From Bacteroides stercorirosoris (GTDB lineage: Bacteria; Bacteroidota; Bacteroidia; Bacteroidales; Bacteroidaceae): 64,000 bases of DNA. Location of the stretch: assembly GCF_900142015.1 (NCBI RefSeq), contig NZ_FQZN01000028.1, forward strand, positions 1 through 64,000, given 5' to 3'. Positions 1 to 9,537 of the stretch are shown here, piece by piece. Every line of letters begins with the position of its first letter. The stretch's first letter is position 1. Under the pieces are notes generated by a model, which saw only the letters and a program-made list of their open reading frames with translations, was not told where the DNA came from and ran no database searches. The translations under genes and the position numbers were made by a program.

Positions 1-365
1 AGTTCCTGACGAATTGCACTGACGATTTTAGGATTGGTCAGTGGATGAAGCGGATCAATCTGAACACCACAAAATAACTGGTAATGAATATTCCCGTTTA
101 AATGTTCAATCAGTTGTGAATCTGAAAAGTTGGTATAGGACTTCAGGAGCATCAAGGCTATTTTACCCTCAGGAGAAAAATAACTTTTACGCCCCAAAGC
201 AGAGGACTTCAAATGCATTTGTCGGGCCAGTTCCGAGAAAGGAAACAGAGCATGGAGGCGACCTAATTCACTCGTAGCAAAACTTTGACGATATTTTTTT
301 AGCATATCGAACTCGGTAAAACCTAAACGAGGTTCGATTTCTGAGATTTTTTGTATCTTTACCAT
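1..365 (-). CDS. IS transposase, N-terminal part (runs off window edge)
   Basis: Reading the minus strand from an ATG at 365 gives an open frame of about 121 codons to the window edge. The visible part has an N-terminal helical segment (TEFDMLKKYRQSF) and then a stretch ending NIHYQLFCGV, which resembles the DUF772-type N-terminal domain of IS5/IS1182-group transposases. The catalytic DDE domain would lie outside the window, so neither the exact IS family nor integrity can be settled. The sequence downstream of the IS (366-430) holds C- and G-runs that may be its terminal repeat; the opposite end is not visible, so this cannot be confirmed. Confidence 0.7.
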   Translation of the reverse strand, partial: MVKIQKISEIEPRLGFTEFDMLKKYRQSFATSELGRLHALFPFSELARQMHLKSSALGRKSYFSPEGKIALMLLKSYTNFSDSQLIEHLNGNIHYQLFCGVQIDPLHPLTNPKIVSAIRQE

Positions 366-438
366 GTGTTTTTAGTTTAGATTACCCCCGTTTTGGCCGT
401 CAAACCGTTTTTTGGGGGGAATGCTTAAAGATACAAAA

Positions 439-471
439 AAGGCAACTAACTCGCAATGAATTAGTTGCCTT
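439..471. terminator. Bidirectional hairpin terminator
   Basis: A perfect 11-bp stem (AAGGCAACTAA at 439-449, its complement at 461-471) with an 11-nt loop. It is flanked by an A-run on the left and AT-rich DNA on the right, as expected for a terminator active in both directions. It sits between the DUF3843 gene end and the IS element. Confidence 0.7.
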
Positions 472-530
472 AAATTTTATTATTTTAGGAATATCCCTAC
501 CTATTAATCATAAAAAAGGAATTCTTTCCC

Positions 531-583
531 ACCTACCACCCCGCCCTTTGGGCACCCCTCCTCCAACTGGAGGAGGGGAGTGG
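531..583. repeat. Dispersed GC-rich repeat, copy 1
   Basis: This stretch (TACCACCCCGCCCTT core followed by CACCCCTCCTCC and a complementary GGAGGGGAG) recurs at 12901-12953 and, inverted, at 12802-12853. It is noncoding and can fold into a short hairpin. The function is unknown. Confidence 0.6.
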
Positions 584-620
584 AGATAGTCCGTTTGATT
601 CAAATCCCTGCAAGAAAGAG

Positions 621-666
621 TTAATTTCAACTCCTGATTCGCATTAATTTCAACTCCTGATTCGCA
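621..666. repeat. 23-bp tandem duplication
   Basis: Two identical adjacent copies of a 23-bp unit beginning TTAATTTCAACTCC (621-643 and 644-666) followed by the first bases of a third. It lies just downstream of the DUF3843 gene. Together with the dispersed repeat and terminator this accounts for most of the 366-693 intergenic stretch. Confidence 0.7.
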
Positions 667-693
667 TTAATAATTAATATTTGATAATCATCC

Positions 694-1695
694 TTACACT
701 CCTTCGTAATATTCACACAAGAAGTATCGTGCAATGAAGTCCCAGAACTCTTGTAGTACCTCTTTTCCGCCGGGGAAAGGAAGTTGTAAATCGGGGAACA
801 GGCCTTTTGTCATACCATACTTCAAGAGGTCAAAAGGACAGGCGCCCGGGTGTGTGAATAATTTATATCCTCTCGTTGCGGCTTTTGCTGCATCGTAGGT
901 CGGATTATTAGGGTCGCGGAAACAATAAGAGGTATTCGGCGCTACCAGCATACCCTTGGCATTGGCATAAATCACAAAATTCTTCTCGTCCTTTAAGTCA
1001 GGCAGCAAACACTCATTTCTGTTCTCCCATTTCAGTTCCTCTACAAAGAAATTGCGCAGTTCATCGTAAGTGGCAAAATAAAGTAGCGGCTCTCCTTTGC
1101 TGTATGCCAGGCATCTTTTTACATCCTTTTTAAGTGGCATGCCGGGTTTGATTTCGGGAAGTGGGACCAAAGGCATTTCCAGTAAATCAGGCCCCATCAC
1201 CCAAAGAAAAGACGACGGCTCCTCGCAAATGGGCGCTTCTTCAAAAGAGGCATCCATAACATCATATACTTTTTGGCTGAGTTCCAACAAATCAGGATCA
1301 TGGGGATTCTGGATGATGACTGGGTCTTCCATAAAAATTGCATACCGGGAGAGAAGCGTCCATTGGATGAACGAAATATCCTCTACATTGATTTCGTCGG
1401 GAACATACGAATCTGTCAGTTTGTAGAATGGCAGATAAGATTGGTATAATGTATGATATCCATCCGAGAACTCTTTCCAACCGCCTGTTTGAGCGATGGC
1501 ATCTTGCAGATAAAGAGCTAGGGAGAGGGCGGCATCCACCTTGTCGTCTTCAGCTTTTTTTCTGTACAGAGGGGATTGGTCAATCAGGGAAAGTAGTTGG
1601 TTGGCGAAGTTCAGATACCAGGAGTCTGTCGATACTTGTTTGTCGCGTTCGTTAGCTCCTAACCAACGCTTCATGTAAATTCTTGCTTGTTTCAT
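694..1695 (-). CDS. DUF3843 family protein
   Basis: This is a 333-residue protein of unknown function; its start (MKQARIYMKRWLG) and overall makeup fit the Bacteroidales family DUF3843, as I recall it. No signal peptide, membrane segment or catalytic motif is evident. The frame is open to an ATG at 1749, but a good -7 promoter element (TATCTTTG on the minus strand, 1716-1723) lies between that ATG and the one at 1695, so translation should begin at 1695. It is transcribed in the same direction as sprA but has its own promoter inside the short gap after sprA, so it is probably an independent unit. Family assignment is from memory; function is not known. Confidence 0.7.
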   Translation of the reverse strand: MKQARIYMKRWLGANERDKQVSTDSWYLNFANQLLSLIDQSPLYRKKAEDDKVDAALSLALYLQDAIAQTGGWKEFSDGYHTLYQSYLPFYKLTDSYVPDEINVEDISFIQWTLLSRYAIFMEDPVIIQNPHDPDLLELSQKVYDVMDASFEEAPICEEPSSFLWVMGPDLLEMPLVPLPEIKPGMPLKKDVKRCLAYSKGEPLLYFATYDELRNFFVEELKWENRNECLLPDLKDEKNFVIYANAKGMLVAPNTSYCFRDPNNPTYDAAKAATRGYKLFTHPGACPFDLLKYGMTKGLFPDLQLPFPGGKEVLQEFWDFIARYFLCEYYEGV

Positions 1696-1715
1696 ATCGC
1701 TTGTTGTTAATCCTG

Positions 1716-1723
1716 CAAAGATA
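1716..1723 (-). promoter_or_regulatory. -7 promoter element for DUF3843 gene
   Basis: TATCTTTG on the minus strand, an exact match to the Bacteroides -7 consensus TAnnTTTG, about 20 bp upstream of the ATG at 1695. Confidence 0.6.
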
Positions 1724-1762
1724 GGGCTTTCTCTCAAACATATCCCCAATCGTCGAGATTAT

Positions 1763-4700
1763 TTACCGGGTTAGGGAGAATTTCATGCTGAAACCGAAAT
1801 CAGCACTGACCACCGGGTATGAACTGGAAGATACTAACGGGGTGTTTTGCTGGCGGTCGTAGTAGAGGCGCAGGGTCAGCAGGCGGCTCAGGGTATAGTC
1901 GGCCGAGCAGGAAATCTTTAGAGCCTTGTTGCCATTGGTGGCTTGCGCGAAGCCTTGCTGGACATCCCGGCAGAGGGCGGACTGGTTGCGGAATGAGATG
2001 TCGGCACGCAAGGCGAGATCGTGGCTGATGCGGTTTTTGCTGTCCTTCACGTTGCGGCGGCTGAACAGGTTGAAGTTAATAATCTTATACCCCAGGCCGA
2101 TGACAAAGTCGCGGGAAGCGGTTTCCACCAGTTGGCAGGCGCTCATGCTAAGGTTGAGGATGCGGCTGGTTTTGTATTCTACTTTGGCGGTAAGGCCGTT
2201 CTTAAGGGTGGCGTCCATGCCGATGAGCGGTGAGAATTGCTCGTTGATGGACACCATGCTTACGTCAAAACGCGAGGAAGGGATGGGATTTCCTGTTTGC
2301 ACATCTTCCACGAAGCCGATGTCGCCCATATAGCTCATGAAACTCTGGAAGGTGTTATAGCTGCCCACACTGTAGGTGCTACGGTAGGCATGGTTCAGAT
2401 TGACGCTGCGGAAGTTCTTCTTGAACCAGGCTATCTTGGTAAGTCCGGTGTAGGTGACGCGCCAGTTCGGCATCATGGAAAACAGGCTGGGGAAGAAGTC
2501 GAGGGCGGAGTTACGGGCGCTTCTTCCGGTGTAGGCGGCAAAGAAAGCGGGTATCATGACGTCCGGTGAATGCTTGCTGACGGTGCCGTTTGCCGGGTCG
2601 AATGTCTTTCCGGCAAGGGCGGTTCCTTGCGGGTACTGGCTGCCGAGGTACTGGGCTTCCACCCGGTTGCGGATAACCTCAAGATTGTTGCGGAAACGCT
2701 CGAAGGTGCCGGAATGGTAGCCGTCGTTTGCATTATGGCTTTCGAAGGCGCTGCCTATGGAGATGATACTCATGGAGAAATTACCACTACGGGTGTCCGG
2801 AGTCCCCGCAAACATATATTGCATTTCGCGGCTGCGGTTACGGGTACGGTTGGCGGTGAGGTCTATCTTCAGGTCGCGTATCGGCTCAAGGGAGATGCGC
2901 AGTTGCAGGTCTTCGAGGGCATTGCTGCTGGCAGGGCTGACGACGGAGTCATTGCAGATGAGCCAATCGTTTTGCAAGGCGCGGTCGATGTAGCTGTCGC
3001 CGGTGAAGCCGAAAGCGAAATCCAGTCCTGGAGCAAGGAAGCCTCCGTGCTTCTTCTGTCCGAACATATCGCCTACTTCGGGACGGAAACCGGGCAGCGT
3101 CATGGCATATGTATTCTTATAGGTAAAACTGAAGTTGCGTACACTCATGGCAAAGCGGGCAGCGTGCTGGCCGAACTTATACCACCAGCCGTCTTCCGGA
3201 TTGGGGCCGGGGACGACGGTGAGCTTGATGCGTGCCGTATCTTGTGTATCGATGCGCAGGGTATTGGCATTCAGAACTTTGTAACGTATCGGGTAACGAC
3301 GTCCGTCCACCGTGAGGGCGCTGACTTTGGGGCGGCGGGAGTTCATGCCGTGATTGATGGTCAGCGTGGTATCTGCCTGTAACTGTACTTCTTTGTCGAA
3401 GCGTCGGGGTTTTTGTTCCCGGGCCGGGACAGGTTTGCGGTAGGAGGCGGAGAAGCGGCGGTTCACATTTTTCAGATAAGGTATCTTATTATAGAAAGCT
3501 TCAAGGTTGAAGCGAGAATTCACGTCGATACTGCGTTGGTTGCTGACGGTGTTACCCATTTCTATGCCGTCGGAGAGGGAGACACCCCGGTCCCAGTTAT
3601 AAGAAGAAGCGAAACGGAGGTCGGCACTGATCCAGTCAGTGATGGGGAATTTGTCGAACGGAAGTTTATAGGTGGCGTTGAATGTCTGCTGGAAGTCGAT
3701 GGGGCGGCCGAGCGACAACAGGCTGCGGCGCACAGTGTCCTTCCAGGCGGTATATTCGTCCGGATATAAGTCCTTGTTTACCACGCCGTAAGGTTCTTCA
3801 ATCTCGGCGTGGGTAGCGGAGGTGAAGTTGAGGCGCAGGTTTTTCGTCAAGTCCCAGCGCAGGGCGAAGTCGCGGTTCCAGAGATACTCTTTGGCTACGG
3901 AGATGGGGATGCCTTCGATGCCGGTATCTCCGCTTACGGATGTTCCGGCTGTCAGGGCTTCCAGGTCGCGGAGTTGCAGTTCGTAGTAATGGCGGGTCAT
4001 GTCGGTGTTGAACGCGATGCTCTGGGGGAGCCAGTTCAAGTTGAATTCTTTGACGAAACGCATCCAGGGAGATTTGCTTTTCATGCTTTTGAACGGTTCC
4101 CACGGGCGGTAGACGGGAGCATAATTGTAGGTCATGGCGCCACGCCAGTCTGTTTCGTTCTCGTAAGCGGTGGTGCTGCCCTGGTTGTGACGCAGCGAAC
4201 GGGAGTAGCTGAATGTAAAGTTACCCGGATCGTAAGGCATTGGATTCTTGCTGATGATGCCCAGGCGCGCGTTGCTGAGGCTGAAGTTGCGGTAAGTGGT
4301 TATTTCACGGGCGATACTCATCAGTGAGTCGCGTTCCCAATCGGTGGTGCAGGCATCGAGGGCATCGTCCAGCAACATATCTTTATCCAGCGGATTGTAT
4401 TTGGGGGTGGTCGCTTCTTTGGAGTATGAGAAGTAAATCGGTGCGGTCAGGCGGGCTTTCTTGGGGAAGAAACGGCCGAGGTCGAACGTTGTGGTGAAGC
4501 TATACTGGTAATAATCGTCCAGGCGGCGTTCGCTGACACTTTGTTCCAGTCCGCCGAAGCCAGCCGTCTCCACGTGTCCGGCAAGATTGATGCTGCCGAT
4601 ATCGGATAGTTGCACGTTGAGGTTGCCCTGTGCCGCCCAACCGCCATCTTCGTTGAACTCGGTGAGGCGCAGTTCGTTTACCCAGACTTCTGCCGATTTC

Positions 4701-7700
4701 ACGGTGCGGGCGTTGTTCCGTACTCCTATCATGATGGTTTTCACTTCCGCCAGTGAGGGATTGCCAATGACGCTTACTTTGTTGGCGGGCTTCTCCGGGT
4801 CATATTCAGAATAGACTTTGGCGTAAGTGACGCCACTGTTCGGGATGTTCTTCAGGCGGTTGCGTCCCTTCTTGACGTTGGTCAGCGTGCTGAGGTCGAT
4901 GTCCAGATTGTTGTCTTTGGGCCAGACGGCAAGGCAACCGGCGGTGGTGCTTCCATTGTATTCTCCATGCGGGGTGAGGGTGAGGGGTATCTCATATTCA
5001 TAATAATTGCTGCGATAGTCCGAGCCGAGGCGGATGAATACGGACAGTTCGCCATCCTGCGGATCGGTGCTGAGGTCGGGCAGGGCTTCGGCATGGGCAA
5101 ACATTTGCAGGCGCCGGTACTGGCGCATATCCATGCCTGTATTCTTGTAGACGGCACGGGCATCGCCGGGAGCCAGCTTTTCCAGTTTCAGGCTCATGGC
5201 TTGCTCGTTCTGCTGGCGGAGTTGCGGCTGTCCGGGGTCGATGACGCGGGAGATTCCGGGAGGCATCACGTAGTTTACCGGGGTGCGGTCGCCGTTTTCT
5301 TCGATGTTTACGGCGGACACGTCGAGAGTGGCGGAGCTGGTGGTGACGGCTCCTTGTTGCGTGTTGTTCAGTGCATCGGTGTATGTGCGCCACTCGCCGC
5401 GTATCAGTTCCAGCGTGGCAAAGCGCAGCACGACGGGCTTTTCAAATCCGGTAAGGAACATACGCATAAAACGGATGGACTTGAAATCCTTGATGCTGCC
5501 CACCGCTTCGCCACTGCGCACGGGGACTTTAAACTGATACCAGCTTACTTCCTCCGTCTGCCCGTTGCGCAGGCGGACGCTGACGGTTCGCTTGTCAGTG
5601 ATGTAGTTATGTCCTACTTTCAGGTCAGCGGGAGTGAGACGGATGCGGTACTGGAAATACTTCTCCGTTTCGTTCAGCGTGTTGTCCTGGTTGATGTCCT
5701 CCACGTCGGGCACGGTTTTGGAAGAAATGTCATACCGTTCCGGAGAGTCTTCCGAAGCGGTGGAGTTGCCTTCGGTGTTGTTGTAGTATTTGTAGCGGTC
5801 GAGAATGCTACGCTCTTCACGGTCGTAATCGCTGCCGCGGAAGTAGTGGTAATTGTCACCCGCAGGGTCGTTGTAGAACTTTTGGTAGGCGTCGGCGTCA
5901 ACCAGCCTTTGCACTTGCGACAGATACGTCTGATAGGTAGGGAACGTGCGTTCGTCTTCGGTAGAGAGTCCGTTCAGACCGACATCTTGGCGACGGCGGG
6001 CACCGGCGGAGTTGTCGAAGGCATATACCACACTGCGGTCGCGAGGGATGCGTCCCCAAACGGTTTCTTCTGTCTTTGTCACGTCTCCGTCGATGGGCAG
6101 GCCGTTCTCGAAGGACTTCTTGCCATCTTTCAGGATATCTTCGGACACCTCGCCCAGATTGAGGTAGAGGTCGCCTCCGGTGATGCTACCCGCAGGGGTA
6201 CTATCTTGCACCCCCGCAGGATTACTACCCCCCTCCTCATAGATGAACGGGTCGAGCAGCCAGAACGTGACGTATTCAATGTTAGCCGCCTCGAAGTCAC
6301 TTGTATCCAGTTTGCGCATCATTCCTCCCCAACGTTGCTTGGGGTTACGCAACGTACCGTCCGCATTCAGGTTCGTATCCAAATTGTAGGGTCCCCGTTC
6401 TTGCGGATAATACGCCAGATTCAGCACGTTCATGGCGGCGGATTCCTGATAAGGAGTCTCTTTGTTCGGGAAGAGTTCCTGCTCGTACACTTCGCGCACA
6501 TAGTGGTTGCTGAGTTGGTTGAGGTCGTTCTTGATGTGTGTAGGAGTCAGCGAAGAGTTGCGGCGGGTGAACAGGCCGTCGATGTGGTACCACGCCAGCA
6601 GTGCGCGGTTCTTTCCGTAGGCGATGTCGTTGCTGCGGGATGCTTCGGGGAAAAGAGTGGGATTGTTGGGCGTGCTTGCCAGCATCCAGTACGATGGTTG
6701 GCGCAGGTCGATGCCGCTTTGCGTACTCTCAAAGTCGTCGATATACGATGCGTTTTGTTGCAAGCCTTTGGCATGTCCCGGAATGAGGTGGGCGAATTCT
6801 ACGCCGAGATTGATACTGCTGGGGGCGGTGGCGGTGACGAAAGGCAGTTTGTCCAACATGTTCGTCAGCCATTGGCTTTCTTTTTTCCAGGAAGCGTTCA
6901 GTCCCCACAAAGTATTTGAAAGCGGCTCGTCACCCATTGCCACTTTGCTCGTCAGCGGCTTTTCGCTGAGGTGCATGATGCTTCCGCCGAAGGAGAAATC
7001 CGGCGAGAAGTCGTAGGTGAAATTCAACCCCATCATTGTTTTGCGTTGCATACTGTAGAGCGTGTTACTTTCCAGGTTCACGCTGATGGCAGTGCCTGCG
7101 TCAATGATGCTTTGGTTGAGGATGGTGACTACGCCGAGCGTATAATCCACTGTGTAGTCCGAGTTTTCAACCAGCGTCATGCCGCCTGCCGTCACCCGTA
7201 CCGAGCCTTGCGGAACGTTCATGGCCCCGAGTCGTATCTCGTTGGCATTCGAGGCGCGGTATTCTCCCGTCAGGCGGAATTTATTCTTCTCTGCCGTCTG
7301 TCGTGCTACGGTGCGGGTGGAGTCGTACAGTTCCTGAAACACATATTTGTCCGCCAACGCATCATTGCCGATGGCCTTGCGCAAGTGGCTGCCGAAAGGC
7401 TCTACAACCGGAAAATAGATGCGGCCGTCGGATGCCGTGACAGTGTACCCCTCTACAAAGTCGAAGAAGCCGTCAGCGCCCGTCTGATTCTGGCTGTTCA
7501 GGCGGTCGAGGTTCATGACACGCAACAGGGGCATCTTGGCAATCTTGCCTTCGGGGATGTAACGCAGATATACGCCTGTCGTATCGCTCTGGTAAGTGAT
7601 ATTCAACTGGAACTTCTCTTTCTGGACGGAATAGGCGTTGAGGCTGTAAACGTTCTTCATCATCAAGTCCCAACAGGCGGCATCCGGTGAATTGGCGGTG

Positions 7701-9232
7701 TTTTTCAGCAGTTTCACAAACAAGCTCTGCCCCGTCTCTTTGATGTCCGAAGAAAATTCACCTACCTGATAGCTTCTTCCTCCGAGTGTATATTCAAAGG
7801 CGACTGCCAGCACTTCATTCGGTTGCAGGGTTTGTTTCAGCGAGATATATCCCAGCTTGCTGTTCAGTGTATATTCGGAGGACGTGAGCAGGCGGGCGCT
7901 TTCTATCTTTTCGTAATCCATACCGGCTTCCACACCATTGATACTGTTCATGGTAACGCTCGCCTGACTGATGTCGCGGGCGGCGGCATACTGGCTTATC
8001 ATTTGCGTATACAGGGTGTTGGCATTGTTTGCCGGGGCATTGAGGTTCGAGGTCGGGTTTGCCGGGTTTCCGGTTCCCGGCCATTCGGCACTGTTGCCGA
8101 TGTGGAAAGCTTCTCCAAGGTCAGTCAGTGCAACGATGTTTCTTGGATTATCGTAATTGTTCCGCTTGTTGGTCACCCATACTTCGATGCGGTTGATGGT
8201 AATTCCCGAAAGGATATTCGGGAGTTGCGCCAGATTCTTGTCATACACATCCCGGAAGTAATGGGCGAGGAAGAAGTGGCGGTTCTCTTCGTAATTATCG
8301 GCAGAGAAGTCGAAGGTCGTGGTTTGCGCACCGCCGCGGCTTGTCACGGTTTTGGCCTCGCTTTCTTGCTGGCTGATGACTGCCTGCAATTTCAGCTTAC
8401 CGAATTGAAGATCCGTGCGAATACCGAAAAGAGCCGATACTCCCCGTATTAGCGAGTTGTTGGTAGACATACTCACATTTCCCGCTTCAATCAACTTGAT
8501 GATTTCATCTTCTTTTCCCTCATATTTCAGTTTTAGTTGCTTGGTATCAAAATCGAATGTGGCGTCGGTATTGTAGTTCATGTTCATGTTCACTTTGTCG
8601 CCTACTTTTCCGTTGACGTTGATGTTGATTTTCTCATCAAAGTCGAAGCCGAGTGTTTTGCGCTGGCTCTCGGGCAGTGAAGGGTTTTTTACGTTTTTGT
8701 AGTTCATGCCGAAACTGAGTTCTGCATTACCCTGCGTGCGTATCTGTACTCCACCGGGCCCAAATAACTTCTCTGCCGGACCGAGGTTGAACTTCATGTC
8801 CATAAAGTCGAAGGCTTCTTTTCCTTTACCGATTTGTTCTCCGTTCTTTTGGCGGTAATATGACTGCATGGATTGTTTCAGAGTCCAGTCCAGATATTCT
8901 TCGGGGGTGAGTATCATGGGGACGCCGATTTCTGAATTTCCCAGTTTGGTACGTATGAAGTATTTGTCTGTCCTGGCGTCATATTCAGCTTCGGTCCGCA
9001 GGTTTGTCGGCGACTGGAGGTCGGCAGGACGGGGTGAAAGGTCTTTCAGTGTACCTGGCACTGTCTTCCGGACGGAATATCGCGGAGGGATGCTATCTAG
9101 CGAAGTTGTTGCCTCTTGCGTATGAGTTACATTTGTGCCTTGCTGTACATTCTGTCCCATAACGACAAAGCTGCCGGGCGTCAGCCATAGCAGCAATAAC
9201 CAGATTATATGTCGTATTTGGGAAGATTTCAT
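1763..9232 (-). CDS. sprA: SprA, giant outer-membrane translocon-type protein
   Basis: This 2489-residue protein has a hydrophobic signal peptide (residues 1-26) and the long beta-strand-rich sequence of SprA/Sov. That protein is the very large outer-membrane barrel through which type IX secretion substrates leave in gliding Bacteroidota. Recognisable features are the N-terminal segment around FGPGGVQIRTQGNAELSFG, a repeat of that type of segment later in the chain, and the conserved YIDDFESTQSGIDLR motif in the middle. The length is normal for the family and the frame is uninterrupted. The gene follows ruvA, the usual neighbour of sprA in this phylum, but a palindromic element lies between them. 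No gldKLMN, porV or other type IX genes are in this window, so whether it works in secretion here is open. Confidence 0.93.
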   Translation of the reverse strand: MKSSQIRHIIWLLLLWLTPGSFVVMGQNVQQGTNVTHTQEATTSLDSIPPRYSVRKTVPGTLKDLSPRPADLQSPTNLRTEAEYDARTDKYFIRTKLGNSEIGVPMILTPEEYLDWTLKQSMQSYYRQKNGEQIGKGKEAFDFMDMKFNLGPAEKLFGPGGVQIRTQGNAELSFGMNYKNVKNPSLPESQRKTLGFDFDEKININVNGKVGDKVNMNMNYNTDATFDFDTKQLKLKYEGKEDEIIKLIEAGNVSMSTNNSLIRGVSALFGIRTDLQFGKLKLQAVISQQESEAKTVTSRGGAQTTTFDFSADNYEENRHFFLAHYFRDVYDKNLAQLPNILSGITINRIEVWVTNKRNNYDNPRNIVALTDLGEAFHIGNSAEWPGTGNPANPTSNLNAPANNANTLYTQMISQYAAARDISQASVTMNSINGVEAGMDYEKIESARLLTSSEYTLNSKLGYISLKQTLQPNEVLAVAFEYTLGGRSYQVGEFSSDIKETGQSLFVKLLKNTANSPDAACWDLMMKNVYSLNAYSVQKEKFQLNITYQSDTTGVYLRYIPEGKIAKMPLLRVMNLDRLNSQNQTGADGFFDFVEGYTVTASDGRIYFPVVEPFGSHLRKAIGNDALADKYVFQELYDSTRTVARQTAEKNKFRLTGEYRASNANEIRLGAMNVPQGSVRVTAGGMTLVENSDYTVDYTLGVVTILNQSIIDAGTAISVNLESNTLYSMQRKTMMGLNFTYDFSPDFSFGGSIMHLSEKPLTSKVAMGDEPLSNTLWGLNASWKKESQWLTNMLDKLPFVTATAPSSINLGVEFAHLIPGHAKGLQQNASYIDDFESTQSGIDLRQPSYWMLASTPNNPTLFPEASRSNDIAYGKNRALLAWYHIDGLFTRRNSSLTPTHIKNDLNQLSNHYVREVYEQELFPNKETPYQESAAMNVLNLAYYPQERGPYNLDTNLNADGTLRNPKQRWGGMMRKLDTSDFEAANIEYVTFWLLDPFIYEEGGSNPAGVQDSTPAGSITGGDLYLNLGEVSEDILKDGKKSFENGLPIDGDVTKTEETVWGRIPRDRSVVYAFDNSAGARRRQDVGLNGLSTEDERTFPTYQTYLSQVQRLVDADAYQKFYNDPAGDNYHYFRGSDYDREERSILDRYKYYNNTEGNSTASEDSPERYDISSKTVPDVEDINQDNTLNETEKYFQYRIRLTPADLKVGHNYITDKRTVSVRLRNGQTEEVSWYQFKVPVRSGEAVGSIKDFKSIRFMRMFLTGFEKPVVLRFATLELIRGEWRTYTDALNNTQQGAVTTSSATLDVSAVNIEENGDRTPVNYVMPPGISRVIDPGQPQLRQQNEQAMSLKLEKLAPGDARAVYKNTGMDMRQYRRLQMFAHAEALPDLSTDPQDGELSVFIRLGSDYRSNYYEYEIPLTLTPHGEYNGSTTAGCLAVWPKDNNLDIDLSTLTNVKKGRNRLKNIPNSGVTYAKVYSEYDPEKPANKVSVIGNPSLAEVKTIMIGVRNNARTVKSAEVWVNELRLTEFNEDGGWAAQGNLNVQLSDIGSINLAGHVETAGFGGLEQSVSERRLDDYYQYSFTTTFDLGRFFPKKARLTAPIYFSYSKEATTPKYNPLDKDMLLDDALDACTTDWERDSLMSIAREITTYRNFSLSNARLGIISKNPMPYDPGNFTFSYSRSLRHNQGSTTAYENETDWRGAMTYNYAPVYRPWEPFKSMKSKSPWMRFVKEFNLNWLPQSIAFNTDMTRHYYELQLRDLEALTAGTSVSGDTGIEGIPISVAKEYLWNRDFALRWDLTKNLRLNFTSATHAEIEEPYGVVNKDLYPDEYTAWKDTVRRSLLSLGRPIDFQQTFNATYKLPFDKFPITDWISADLRFASSYNWDRGVSLSDGIEMGNTVSNQRSIDVNSRFNLEAFYNKIPYLKNVNRRFSASYRKPVPAREQKPRRFDKEVQLQADTTLTINHGMNSRRPKVSALTVDGRRYPIRYKVLNANTLRIDTQDTARIKLTVVPGPNPEDGWWYKFGQHAARFAMSVRNFSFTYKNTYAMTLPGFRPEVGDMFGQKKHGGFLAPGLDFAFGFTGDSYIDRALQNDWLICNDSVVSPASSNALEDLQLRISLEPIRDLKIDLTANRTRNRSREMQYMFAGTPDTRSGNFSMSIISIGSAFESHNANDGYHSGTFERFRNNLEVIRNRVEAQYLGSQYPQGTALAGKTFDPANGTVSKHSPDVMIPAFFAAYTGRSARNSALDFFPSLFSMMPNWRVTYTGLTKIAWFKKNFRSVNLNHAYRSTYSVGSYNTFQSFMSYMGDIGFVEDVQTGNPIPSSRFDVSMVSINEQFSPLIGMDATLKNGLTAKVEYKTSRILNLSMSACQLVETASRDFVIGLGYKIINFNLFSRRNVKDSKNRISHDLALRADISFRNQSALCRDVQQGFAQATNGNKALKISCSADYTLSRLLTLRLYYDRQQNTPLVSSSSYPVVSADFGFSMKFSLTR

Positions 9233-9246
9233 GTGTATTCAGTTGT

Positions 9247-9537
9247 ATAAATGATAATTTACCAGCGTAGCGCTGGAGCAAGGTTTCCTTTCGGCATACT
9301 AATTGACGTGATAGTGCCTGAAGGCTGAAAGCCTTTTATCTTATAGCCCAGGGCAACGCCCTGGGAGATTGCCATGTGTTTCTCTTTGCGCCCTGTAAGG
9401 GCATAACAGCCCACATGGGCTTTTGCCCTTACAGGGCGTAAGATTGTGGGATCATCCATTACCCAGGGTGTTACCCTGGGCTGTAAGATAAAAGCCTTTC
9501 AGGCTTAGGGGATGCACGCTGGTAAATTATCATTTAT
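9247..9537. repeat. Palindromic element with 22-bp terminal inverted repeats
   Basis: The ends (9247-9268 and 9516-9537) are exact 22-bp inverted repeats with the core TTTACCAGCGT. Inside are further nested palindromes: CCCAGGGC/GCCCTGGG near 9350-9364, a CCCTGTAAGGGC pair around 9390-9440, and a CCCAGGGTG/CACCCTGGG pair near 9463-9481. Segments reading TGAAAGCCTTTTATCTTA occur near both ends in inverted orientation. There is no coding potential. It abuts the ruvA stop codon and fills almost the whole ruvA-sprA gap, so it would be transcribed as a long structured RNA. It looks like a non-autonomous, MITE- or REPIN-like insertion. Confidence 0.75.

Noticed and set aside
4967..6919. Long plus-strand open frame (650 codons) opposite sprA
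   Set aside because: It lies wholly within sprA in antisense and is a by-product of the GC-rich codon use there; its composition is unlike a folded protein and it has no promoter or start context.
9247..9537. Known riboswitch or small RNA gene
   Set aside because: I could not match it to any conserved riboswitch core; the nested palindromes and terminal inverted repeats fit a mobile palindromic element better.
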